Positions 15,901-22,267 of a stretch of 22,331 nucleotides of DNA are shown here, in pieces. This DNA is from JBKPRX01 sp046734795 (GTDB lineage: Bacteria; Actinomycetota; Thermoleophilia; Gaiellales; Gaiellaceae). Positions within the stretch are counted from its first letter, which is position 1; the number at the start of each line of letters is the position of its first letter. The stretch covers positions 1-22,331 of the forward strand of contig JBKPRX010000179.1 of the NCBI GenBank assembly GCA_046734795.1. Reading direction: 5' to 3'. The notes beneath the pieces are model-generated. The model saw only the letters and a program-made list of their open reading frames with translations, was not told the origin of the DNA and searched no databases. Both the position numbers and the translations under genes were made by a program.

Positions 15901-16944
15901 TCACAGGATTCCGAGACGCGCGGCCTCGGCGACGGCGGCGGTTCGTGACGTGCGACCGAGCTTGCGGCGGATGTTCGCGACGTGCCGGTGGACGGTATGC
16001 GGGCTCAGCACGAGTTGCTCTGCGATCTCGCGATCGCTGAGACCGCGCGCGACGCAGGCGAGGATCTCACGTTCACGGCCGGAGAGCAGCACCGCCTTCG
16101 CTTCGCCCGGACGAGGTGGCGACGCCTGCCCAGGCGCAAGTGCTTCCCGGCACGCGCGAACAACCGACTCGGCATCTCCGTGCCAGGGGAAGTGCGCGCT
16201 TCCCTGCAGCGGAACGAATGTCGCGCTCGAAATTCCAGCTGCGACTTGACGTCCGAGCGCGTACGGGACAGCGCGATCGTGGCGTCGGTGCACGACGAGC
16301 GTCGGCGTCCGGACTAGCGGAAGCTGTGCGCGCACGTCGAGGCGATAGACGAGACGGAGCAACGCAGCGGCGGTTCCAGCGGTTGCTGCTTCGCGTTGAA
16401 AGCGTGCGAAGTGCTCGTGCTCCCCGGGATCGGCGTCACCGAGGAAGAGGTCGCTGAGCATTCGTGAGCCGAGTCCCCAATGCGCGCGTACGGCCGAGAC
16501 GATCGCGTCGGCCACGCCCGGCGTCGTGATTGCCGCGCCATCGGGGTACGACCCGTACAGCACGAGGCGCTCGACCCGCTCCGGAAACGCGGCAGCGAAG
16601 GCGACTGCGGCACAACTGCCCGACGAGCCGCCGATGAGCGACACGCGTTCGAGCTCCAACTCGTCGATGAGCGCGCGCAGCGTTGCAACTTCGCCGTCGA
16701 GCGTCAGATCCGAGTCGTGCACCGTGCGGTCCGACAAGCCGACGCCGAGCCGGTCGTAGCGGATGAGTGAGTAACCGCCGGCGAGCGCCTCCCAGAATCG
16801 GCGATAGCGCGTGCTCTGCCAGTCGAGCTCGAGATGGCTCACCCACCACGCCGGCGCGACGAGCGGTGGACCGGCCCCACGCATGTCGTAGGCGACCCGG
16901 CGCGTTCCGAGAGCGAGGAACCGGATCTCTGTCGTCTCGGGCAT
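15901..16944 (-). CDS. alpha/beta-hydrolase-LuxR fusion regulator
   Basis: 347 residues from ATG 16944. Residues 8-272 are an alpha/beta hydrolase with an apparently complete triad: nucleophile S107 in IGGSSGS, acid D223 in HRRHDRAVPY and H251 in GSAHFPW; RYDRLGVGLSD at 62-72 is the usual oxyanion/turn segment. After a Pro-rich linker (271-280) comes a LuxR helix-turn-helix (287-345: LSGREREILACVARGLSDREIAEQL, HTVHRHVANIRRKLG). The hydrolase part may bind or cleave the inducer. The frame can be extended to 17379, but that runs antisense into the divergent exporter, so I reject it. Its probable target is the exporter at 17228. Confidence 0.92.
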   Translation of the reverse strand: MPETTEIRFLALGTRRVAYDMRGAGPPLVAPAWWVSHLELDWQSTRYRRFWEALAGGYSLIRYDRLGVGLSDRTVHDSDLTLDGEVATLRALIDELELERVSLIGGSSGSCAAVAFAAAFPERVERLVLYGSYPDGAAITTPGVADAIVSAVRAHWGLGSRMLSDLFLGDADPGEHEHFARFQREAATAGTAAALLRLVYRLDVRAQLPLVRTPTLVVHRRHDRAVPYALGRQVAAGISSATFVPLQGSAHFPWHGDAESVVRACREALAPGQASPPRPGEAKAVLLSGREREILACVARGLSDREIAEQLVLSPHTVHRHVANIRRKLGRTSRTAAVAEAARLGIL

Positions 16945-16996
16945 CACCTCGAGCCTACGAGGACCGTGGTGGGAAGCGAAGGCTGTGAGCGTGGAC

Positions 16997-17015
16997 AGGC
17001 GACTGAGCGTCGCCT
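16997..17015. promoter_or_regulatory. inverted repeat in the divergent gap
   Basis: AGGCGAC-TGAGC-GTCGCCT has perfect 7-base arms and a 5-base centre, 53 bases upstream of the hydrolase-LuxR start. It is a candidate site for a dimeric LuxR domain, or a leader hairpin. A second, weaker repeat GATCG-GCGA-CGATC lies at 17091-17104. Confidence 0.4.
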
Positions 17016-17030
17016 CCCTCCGAACGACGA

Positions 17031-17168
17031 TCAGGCGCGAGTGACGGCGCGGATCGCTTGCATGTGCTCGTCGCTCGCGTCGGCTTGCAGGATCGGCGAC
17101 GATCGCCTGAAGCCGTACAGCGTGCGGTAGATGACGCGCGAAAGTTCCCCGGCGCCCCTCTGACGCAT
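17031..17168 (-). CDS. candidate 45-residue protein, unknown
   Basis: ATG 17168 to TGA 17031 encodes MRQRGAGELSRVIYRTLYGF, then RRSSPILQADASDEHMQAIRAVTRA-type sequence. Most codons end in G or C, as in the neighbouring real genes, and the product is a balanced soluble sequence with a possible amphipathic helix at the end. There is no clear ribosome site. It precedes the hydrolase-LuxR gene on the same strand by 86 bases and might be its first cistron. It could also be chance in GC-rich DNA. Confidence 0.35.
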   Translation of the reverse strand: MRQRGAGELSRVIYRTLYGFRRSSPILQADASDEHMQAIRAVTRA

Positions 17169-17227
17169 AGCAAGGGGTCCGTCCGTGATCCTGTGGTGGT
17201 GACTCGACCGGACAATGGAGGGCTGCG

Positions 17228-18658
17228 ATGAGCTCTGGCCGCAACAAGTGGCTCGTTCTTGCGGTCGTCGGGACCGCGTTCTTCATGACGGTCCTCGACG
17301 TCTCGATCGTCAACGTTGCGATCCCCTCGATCCAGAAGGACCTCGACGTCGCCGAGTCGACGGTGCAGTGGATGATCACCGCCTACGCGATTACGTTCGG
17401 GGGGTTCCTGCTGCTCGGCGGCCGCATGGCCGATCTGCTCGGTCGCCGCCGGATCTTCATTGTGGGTCTCCTCGTCTTCACCGGCGCGTCGCTGCTGAAC
17501 GCGCTCGCGACGAGCGTCGGCATTCTCATCGCAGGCCGCGCGCTGCAGGGCCTCGGCGCGGCGATCATCTCGCCCGCTGCGCTTTCGATCGTGACGACGA
17601 CGTTCACCGAGGGCGCGGAGCGCAATAAGGCGCTTGGGGTGTGGGGTGCGCTCGGCGGTGCGGGTGCAGCAGTCGGCGTTCTGCTCGGCGGCATCCTCGT
17701 GAAGTACCTGGGCTGGCAGTGGATCTTCTACGTGAACGTGCCGGTCGGAGCCGCGGTGCTCGCGCTGACGCGTCCGATCGTGTCGGAAAGCCGAGCCGAC
17801 CTCGGGCACCGGCGGTTCGACGCGCTCGGCGCGGGCTTGGTGACGGGTGGTCTCGCGCTGCTCGTCTACGCGATCTCGAAGGCGCCCGACGTCGGCTGGG
17901 GAACCGCTCGCACGATCGGTCTGCTGATCGCCGCCGCAGTGGTGCTCGTCGCGTTCGTCGTGTGGGAGCTTCGCGAGCGCGCGCCGCTCGTTCCGTTCGC
18001 AATCTTTCGCATCCGCACCTTGACCGGAGCAAACACCGTCGGGTTCCTGCTCGGTGCCGTCATCTACGCGAACTTCTTCGTGCTGACGTTGTACGTGCAG
18101 CAAATCCTTCGCTGGTCACCACTGCAGACCGGTGTCGCGCTGCTTGCGACCGCCGGCCTCGCGCCGATCATGGCGGGTATCGCGCAGGCTCTCGTGACCC
18201 GTGTCGGGCCGCGCCCGGTGATGGTGACCGGTCTCCTCGCAGCGGCCGGGACGATGCTCGGCTACACGCGCTTACCGGTGGATGGTCACTACTGGCCCGA
18301 CCTGCTGCCGTTCTACGTGTTGTTCGCGATCGGAATCGCGTGGAGCTTCGTCCCCGTCACGATCGCCGCGTTCATCGGCGTACCGCCGCACCAGGCAGGT
18401 CTCGCATCAGGACTCCTCAACACGAGCCAGCAAATCGGCGGTGCGATCGGCGTCGCCGTCAGCTCGACGATCTTCATTGCGCACGCGAAGAGCGGCAACT
18501 TCACGCCGGAGGCGGTCACGAGCGGCTACCACTGGGCCTTTGCCGCGCTCGCCGCGTTCGCACTCGTCGCCGCGGTGCTCGCCTTTGTGCTCTTCCGCGA
18601 CACCAAGGTGCCTGCGCAGGAGGCGGGCTCGGAAGAGCCTGCCGCGATGTCGATCTGA
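17228..18658 (+). CDS. DHA2-family MFS exporter, second copy
   Basis: 476 residues. ATG 17228 has GGAGGG five bases upstream. Helix 1 carries TVLDVSIVNVAIP (D24), motif A is GGRMADLLGRRR (64-75), motif C-like GALGGAGAAVGVLLGG lies in helix 5, and about 14 helices follow. It is a proton-coupled exporter of unknown drug-like substrates. The first 180 residues align with the exporter at 13576 almost without gaps (QGLGAA.ISPAALSI, GVLLGGIL), so the two are paralogues, but they have diverged too far to be a recent duplication. It is divergent from the hydrolase-LuxR regulator. Confidence 0.93.
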   Translation: MSSGRNKWLVLAVVGTAFFMTVLDVSIVNVAIPSIQKDLDVAESTVQWMITAYAITFGGFLLLGGRMADLLGRRRIFIVGLLVFTGASLLNALATSVGILIAGRALQGLGAAIISPAALSIVTTTFTEGAERNKALGVWGALGGAGAAVGVLLGGILVKYLGWQWIFYVNVPVGAAVLALTRPIVSESRADLGHRRFDALGAGLVTGGLALLVYAISKAPDVGWGTARTIGLLIAAAVVLVAFVVWELRERAPLVPFAIFRIRTLTGANTVGFLLGAVIYANFFVLTLYVQQILRWSPLQTGVALLATAGLAPIMAGIAQALVTRVGPRPVMVTGLLAAAGTMLGYTRLPVDGHYWPDLLPFYVLFAIGIAWSFVPVTIAAFIGVPPHQAGLASGLLNTSQQIGGAIGVAVSSTIFIAHAKSGNFTPEAVTSGYHWAFAALAAFALVAAVLAFVLFRDTKVPAQEAGSEEPAAMSI

Positions 18659-18713
18659 TTTCCTCCGAACGAGTTCGTCAGGTCTGCACGTACCGGGCGG
18701 GTAGCCCCTCGCT

Positions 18714-20090
18714 TCAGCAAGCGGCTCGCTCAGGCCGCACGGCGCCTTCGTCGCGCACGGGCCGCGGAGCGCGAGGCTGCGACTGCTCGAGGAGGGGACG
18801 CCGGTACTCCGGCGCGACGAGCGCGGGAGGCGCGCGCCACGGTTCGTGCACGCTGCTGCCGACGAGCTCCGACAGCTCCGGTACGTACCGGCGGACGTAG
18901 TCGCCGCTCGGATCGAATCGTTTCGCTTGCGCGGTCGGGTTGAAGCGGCGGTTTGGCCGCGTATCAACGCCCGTACCCGCGACCCACTGCCAGTTCCCGA
19001 CGTTGTTCGCAACGTCCCCGTCGACGAGCAGGTCCATGAACACGGCCGCGCCGCGACGCCAGTCGAGGCCGAGCGTCCGCGTCAGGAACGCGGCGACGAT
19101 CAGTCGCGCACGGTTGCTCAGCCAGCCTTCGCCGTGGAGGTGCCGCATAGCGGCGTCGACGATCGGGAACCCGGTTCGTCCATTTCGCCAGTGGACGAAC
19201 GCGCGCTCGTCATCGATTGGCTCGCGGTGCCTTGGGTAGAGATCCTCGGAAGGCGTGGTCGGGTTCGCGGCGAGGAGCTGCGCATAGAAATCGCGCCAGC
19301 AGAGCTGCCGCACGAATGGATCCGCTGTCGGATTCTGCGCGCGCGCTCTCGCCACGACCTCGTTTGCCGAGACGCAGCCGAAGTGGAGGTACGCGCTGAG
19401 CCGCGACGTGCGCTCGGAGGCGAGCTCATCACCGCCTTCGGCGTAAGCCGCGAGGCCGCCGGTGAGCCAGCGCTCAAGCCGCTTCCGACCTTCGCGCTCG
19501 CCGCCGTTCCACACTCGGGGTGACGCTGGCCGGGGTGAAAGCTTATGGAGCGATGGCAGCTCGTCCGTCTCGACTCCGTCTGGCAGCAGAACGCGTGGCG
19601 GTGCGGGAAGGACCGCGGCGGTGGGCGCATCGCGCCAGCGCCGCCAGTACGGCGTGAAGACCCGGTAGTGGTCGCGGCCGGCCGGCGCGAGCTCCTTCGA
19701 CGGCACGACGGCCGTCGTGTTGACGAGCCGCAGCTCGAGCCGCTCCGTCCGGCACGCATCCGCGAGACGGAGCTGGCGCCGCTGTGCGTACGGACTGGCG
19801 TCGTCGGCGGTGAAGATGGCGGTGGCGCCCACGCTGCGAGCGACGCGCACCGTCTCCGCAACTGGGTCGCCGGAGCGGACGACGAGGTCCGCACCGCGCG
19901 CTCGAAGCGAGCGGCGAAGGTCTTCGAGCGAATGCAGCAGGAACGTCAGCCTGTTCGGACCCGATCGGGCGAGCAGCACGTCGTCGAAGACGAAGAGCGG
20001 CACGAGCTTCTCATGCGTCTGCGCGGCTGCGTGGAGCGCAGGCTGGTCGTGCACGCGCAGGTCGCGCGTGAACAGGACGACCGCGATCAC
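18714..20090 (-). CDS. phr: deoxyribodipyrimidine photolyase (class I CPD type)
   Basis: 458 residues. It repairs UV-induced cyclobutane pyrimidine dimers with FADH and blue light. The N-terminal Rossmann domain (1-130, VVLFTRDLRVHDQPAL) holds the antenna, and the helical FAD domain follows from about 200. FAD and DNA contacts include RLSAYLHFGCVS (230-241), WRDFYAQL, FPIVDAAMRHL, GDVANNVGNWQW (358-369) and RRFNPTAQAKRFDP. All three Trp of the electron-transfer chain are present: W301, W344 and W367. The GDVANN Asn near flavin N5 is kept, favouring true photolyase over cryptochrome. The start GTG 20090 overlaps the upstream regulator stop as GTGA, so the two genes are translationally coupled. 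Confidence 0.95.
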   Translation of the reverse strand: MIAVVLFTRDLRVHDQPALHAAAQTHEKLVPLFVFDDVLLARSGPNRLTFLLHSLEDLRRSLRARGADLVVRSGDPVAETVRVARSVGATAIFTADDASPYAQRRQLRLADACRTERLELRLVNTTAVVPSKELAPAGRDHYRVFTPYWRRWRDAPTAAVLPAPPRVLLPDGVETDELPSLHKLSPRPASPRVWNGGEREGRKRLERWLTGGLAAYAEGGDELASERTSRLSAYLHFGCVSANEVVARARAQNPTADPFVRQLCWRDFYAQLLAANPTTPSEDLYPRHREPIDDERAFVHWRNGRTGFPIVDAAMRHLHGEGWLSNRARLIVAAFLTRTLGLDWRRGAAVFMDLLVDGDVANNVGNWQWVAGTGVDTRPNRRFNPTAQAKRFDPSGDYVRRYVPELSELVGSSVHEPWRAPPALVAPEYRRPLLEQSQPRAPRPVRDEGAVRPERAAC

Positions 20091-20968
20091 GAAGCGCCGG
20101 CTTCGCGCACGAGGTCGGTCAGCCGTTCGGCTGCGGCGATCACGTCGCCGGTGAGTCGAAGCGCGTCGACGCCGAGGCGCTCCTCTTCTGCGCCCGCGCC
20201 GCCGAGGCAGAGCCGGTAGCTCTTCGCAAGCCGACGGAGCTCGGCTGCGCTCTCACGGAAGTGCTCGGCGGTGAAAGAGCTGACGACGACGTAGGCGGGA
20301 TCGCATGCACGCGCTGCGTCACCGATCGTCGCGACCGGTGTGTCCGGCCCCAGATAGAGGATCCGCCAGCCGCGCGCGCGGAGTGCGAGACCGAAGGCGA
20401 TCAGCCCGAGCTCATGTTGTTCGCCGGGCGCGCAGGCGAGCACGACGCTAGGCCCGAGCCCGCGGCCCCAGCCGCGCGCGAGTCCAAGCAGGCGGCCGCG
20501 CAGGAAGCTCGACGCGAAGTGCTCCTGCGCGACCGACACCTCGTTGCGTGTCCAGCGGTCGCCGAGCTCCTCCAGGTACGGAACGACGACATCCGCCAGA
20601 GCGGAGTCGAGCGACCGGCCGGCGAGCAGCGAGTCGAAGATCTCATGTGCGCGCGTCTCGTCGAACGCAGCGAGTGCGGCAGCGAGATCCTCGCGGGCGG
20701 ATGCGGGCGCGAGCGGTGCGTCCGTTCGTTGCCCGGCGGTAGTCGACGCGAGCGCCGCGGCCTCCGCCGCGGCCACGCCGTCCGCGAGATGCTGCTGCAT
20801 CGCACGAACTCGCTCGAGGTCGTCGAGCGAGTAGAGCCGAAGACCGCCCGAGGAGCGCGTAGGGCGCAGGAGGCGGTATCGCCGCTCCCATGCGCGCAGG
20901 AGCTCGGGGCTGACGCCCGAGCGCCGGCTGAGCTCGCCGATCCGTAGCACCACACCTGTCTCGCTCAC
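20087..20968 (-). CDS. carH: CarH/LitR-like B12-dependent MerR-family photoreceptor repressor
   Basis: 293 residues from GTG 20968. The MerR helix-turn-helix is at 8-75 (RIGELSRRSGVSPELLRAWERRY, GGLRLYSLDDLERV). Then comes the four-helix cap with the CarH motif W-x9-EH: W139, E149, H150. The Rossmann B12 domain carries E-x-H-x-x-G (EQHELG; E183, H185, G188), where H185 would be the lower cobalt ligand. All these sit at a constant offset of 8 from Thermus CarH numbering as I recall it (W131, E141, H142, H177). CarH binds DNA as a dark adenosylcobalamin tetramer and lets go in light. At the place of H132, which binds cobalt after photolysis, this protein has T140. It is coupled to the photolyase. 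ATG/TTG codons further upstream overlap the promoter and are rejected. Confidence 0.9.
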   Translation of the reverse strand: MSETGVVLRIGELSRRSGVSPELLRAWERRYRLLRPTRSSGGLRLYSLDDLERVRAMQQHLADGVAAAEAAALASTTAGQRTDAPLAPASAREDLAAALAAFDETRAHEIFDSLLAGRSLDSALADVVVPYLEELGDRWTRNEVSVAQEHFASSFLRGRLLGLARGWGRGLGPSVVLACAPGEQHELGLIAFGLALRARGWRILYLGPDTPVATIGDAARACDPAYVVVSSFTAEHFRESAAELRRLAKSYRLCLGGAGAEEERLGVDALRLTGDVIAAAERLTDLVREAGAS

Positions 20969-20975
20969 GGCGCTG

Positions 20976-21006
20976 ACTATACAGCACATGAACAACTTCT
21001 TGACAA
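20976..21006 (-). promoter_or_regulatory. promoter of the regulator-photolyase operon, probably leaderless
   Basis: Read on the minus strand, TTGTCA (21006-21001) and TATAGT (20981-20976) are 19 bases apart. The predicted start point, near 20969, falls on or next to the GTG start codon at 20968, which has no ribosome site, so a leaderless mRNA is likely. The -10 overlaps the first TNNACA box, which fits autorepression. Confidence 0.6.
20978..21005 (+). promoter_or_regulatory. operator array 1: three TNNACA boxes at 11-bp period
   Basis: TATACA (20978-20983), TGAACA (20989-20994) and TTGACA (21000-21005) repeat in the same orientation every 11 bases. This is not palindromic. CarH is known to bind head-to-tail on 11-bp direct repeats, and the array lies directly upstream of the CarH-like gene, covering both promoters' elements. 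Confidence 0.75.
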
Positions 21007-21028
21007 GAGCGAATCTCGTCGCTACTCT
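21000..21028 (+). promoter_or_regulatory. promoter of the DUF378-fasciclin cluster
   Basis: A perfect TTGACA (21000-21005), a 17-base spacer and TACTCT (21023-21028), giving a predicted start near 21035. The -35 is itself the third box of operator array 1 and overlaps the -35 of the divergent promoter in CTTGACAAG. Confidence 0.65.
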
Positions 21029-21034
21029 GCCGCC

Positions 21035-21062
21035 TGTACAGAATCTATACAGGAGGTGTACA
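21035..21062 (+). promoter_or_regulatory. operator array 2: three TRTACA boxes at 11-bp period over the start site and ribosome site
   Basis: TGTACA (21035-21040), TATACA (21046-21051) and TGTACA (21057-21062) repeat every 11 bases. The boxes match better than those of array 1. AGGAGG (21051-21056), the ribosome site of the next gene, lies between boxes 2 and 3. The first two boxes can also be read as a near-perfect 21-base palindrome (21033-21053), so a different dimeric repressor cannot be excluded. Confidence 0.75.
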
Positions 21063-21064
21063 AA

Positions 21065-21310
21065 ATGAGGAAGCTCGATGTCCTCGCCGCAACGCTCGTA
21101 CTGGTCGGGGGTCTCAACTGGGGCCTCGTCGCCGTGGCCGAGTTCGATCTCGTCGCCTGGATTTGCGGCGGCCTGGAGTTCGGCGAGACGAACGCCGCCA
21201 GCCGCGTGATCTACGGACTCGTCGGACTGGCAGCGGTCTACGGAATCGGGTCGCTCGCGACCGCCGGCCGCCGGCCGGCGGTCCGCGCGGCCACGGCGGA
21301 CGCCCGCTGA
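21065..21310 (+). CDS. DUF378 family two-helix membrane protein
   Basis: 81 residues from ATG 21065, eight bases after AGGAGG; the GTG at 21056 lies inside the ribosome site and is rejected. The family pattern is plain: LVLVGGLNWGLVAVAEFDLVAW in the first helix and SRVIYGLVGLAAVYGI in the second. DUF378 (YuzA-like) proteins are small membrane proteins without known function. This one has a longer soluble tail (RRPAVRAATADAR). It is the first gene behind the operator arrays, and its stop overlaps the next start by one base (TGATG). Confidence 0.9.
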   Translation: MRKLDVLAATLVLVGGLNWGLVAVAEFDLVAWICGGLEFGETNAASRVIYGLVGLAAVYGIGSLATAGRRPAVRAATADAR

Positions 21311-21480
21311 TGCACGTCGTCCGCGCCCGGGCTCTCCTGCTCATGGCAGCGCTCGCCTCGTTCGCGTTGTCCGTGTCGCTCTGGTTCAGTGGGCACGAGC
21401 AGCAGGGGATCTTCGTCGGTCTCTGGGTGCCGTCGATTCTCGCCCTCGGCGGGGTCGTCGCACCGAGGAGGCCACGTTGA
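21310..21480 (+). CDS. tiny two-helix membrane protein, unknown
   Basis: 56 residues. Helix 1 is about 8-26 (LLLMAALASFALSVSLWF) and helix 2 about 34-51 (GIFVGLWVPSILALGGVVAP), with a short loop SGHEQQ and a basic end (RRPR). The start ATG shares one base with the DUF378 stop, and the stop is overlapped as TTGA by the next gene, so all are translationally coupled. I know of similar small proteins next to DUF378 genes but no function. Confidence 0.75.
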   Translation: MHVVRARALLLMAALASFALSVSLWFSGHEQQGIFVGLWVPSILALGGVVAPRRPR

Positions 21481-21686
21481 GCGGCCCGGCCCTTTTTGCC
21501 GCGGGCGTCGCCGTGACGCTGCTCGTCACGGCGGCGCTCGCACTCCTCGTGTGGGGAGCGATCCTCGACGGGCGCGAGAACGCTCGGCAGAAGTCGCTCC
21601 TCGCACGTGAGGCCGGAGCCGCAAACGGCGGTCCCCCCGGAAACGTCCACGCACTCCCCGAGCCGCTGCCACCGCACGCGGCCTAA
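21477..21686 (+). CDS. small single-helix membrane protein, unknown
   Basis: 69 residues from TTG 21477, overlapping the previous stop. One membrane helix (about 4-28, ALFAAGVAVTLLVTAALALLVW) is followed by a charged stretch (DGRENARQKSLLARE) and a Gly/Pro tail. No family recognised. The coupling makes translation likely despite the weak start codon. Confidence 0.7.
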   Translation: MSGPALFAAGVAVTLLVTAALALLVWGAILDGRENARQKSLLAREAGAANGGPPGNVHALPEPLPPHAA

Positions 21687-21704
21687 ACGAAAGGAATGTC
21701 CGAC

Positions 21705-22199
21705 ATGAAGAAGTTCGTTCCGATCTCGCTCCTCGCAACCCTTGTCGTCGCGCTCGCGGTCTCGCCGGCGCTCGCGCAACCGAAGCAAGAGCAGAACATC
21801 GTCCAAACCGCAGTCGCTGCGGGACAGTTCAAGACGCTGACGAAGCTCCTGACGACTGCCGGGCTCGCCAACACGCTCGCGAAGCCCGGTCCGTACACGG
21901 TGTTCGCGCCGACCGACGCCGCGTTCGCCAAGGTGCCGAAGAAGACGCTGAACGCGCTCCTCAAGAACAAGGCGCAGCTCAAGGCCGTGCTGCTCTACCA
22001 CGTCGTGTCCGGCGATGTCGCGGCGGCCGACGTCGTGAAGCTCGCCTCCGCGAAGACGCTCAACGGGAAGAGCGTTCGGATCCGCACTGCCGGCATGAAC
22101 GTCTTCGTGAACAGTGCGAAGGTGACGACGCCCGACGTCATGGCGTCGAACGGGGTCATCCACGTGATCAACCGCGTACTGATTCCGCCTGCGAAGTAA
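21705..22199 (+). CDS. secreted fasciclin (FAS1) domain protein
   Basis: 164 residues. ATG 21705 is preferred over 21696 because AAAGGA (21689-21694) is then at usable distance and the signal peptide starts MKKFVPISLLATLVVALAV, with cleavage near ALA-Q (25-26). The rest is one complete FAS1 domain: NIVQTAVAAGQFKTLTKLL, then the H1 signature PYTVFAPTDAAFAKVP, then YHVVSGDV, and at the end the H2 signature NGVIHVINRVLIPP. FAS1 proteins mediate adhesion or bind the envelope or polysaccharide; bacterial roles are mostly undefined. It follows the three membrane genes by 18 bases, so it is likely the end of the same transcript, facing a terminator hairpin. Confidence 0.95.
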   Translation: MKKFVPISLLATLVVALAVSPALAQPKQEQNIVQTAVAAGQFKTLTKLLTTAGLANTLAKPGPYTVFAPTDAAFAKVPKKTLNALLKNKAQLKAVLLYHVVSGDVAAADVVKLASAKTLNGKSVRIRTAGMNVFVNSAKVTTPDVMASNGVIHVINRVLIPPAK

Positions 22200-22214
22200 C
22201 TCCTCGGAATCCGC

Positions 22215-22247
22215 CCGAGGCTCTCGCCGGACCGGCGGGAGCCTCGG
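22215..22247 (+). terminator. hairpin after the fasciclin gene
   Basis: CCGAGGCTCTCGCC pairs with GGCGGGAGCCTCGG (one G-T pair, 5-base loop), a 14-bp stem starting 16 bases after the stop. There is no T-tract, so it is a terminator of the GC-rich actinobacterial kind. Confidence 0.65.
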
Positions 22248-22267
22248 CGCGTCAAGATAGGCGTCTC

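Noticed and set aside
16945..17379. 145-residue N-terminal extension of the hydrolase-LuxR protein
   Set aside because: It would run through the divergent promoter region into the exporter gene, and the hydrolase fold is complete from ATG 16944.
16955..18103. 382-codon open frame antisense to the second exporter
   Set aside because: Composition of Arg, Asp, Glu and His without structure; the plus strand has an unmistakable transporter with a ribosome site.
21033..21053. Near-perfect 21-base palindrome as the main operator of the cluster
   Set aside because: Kept only as an alternative: TGTACA is self-complementary, so regular spacing of such boxes creates the palindrome, and the first array shows the same 11-bp period without any palindrome.
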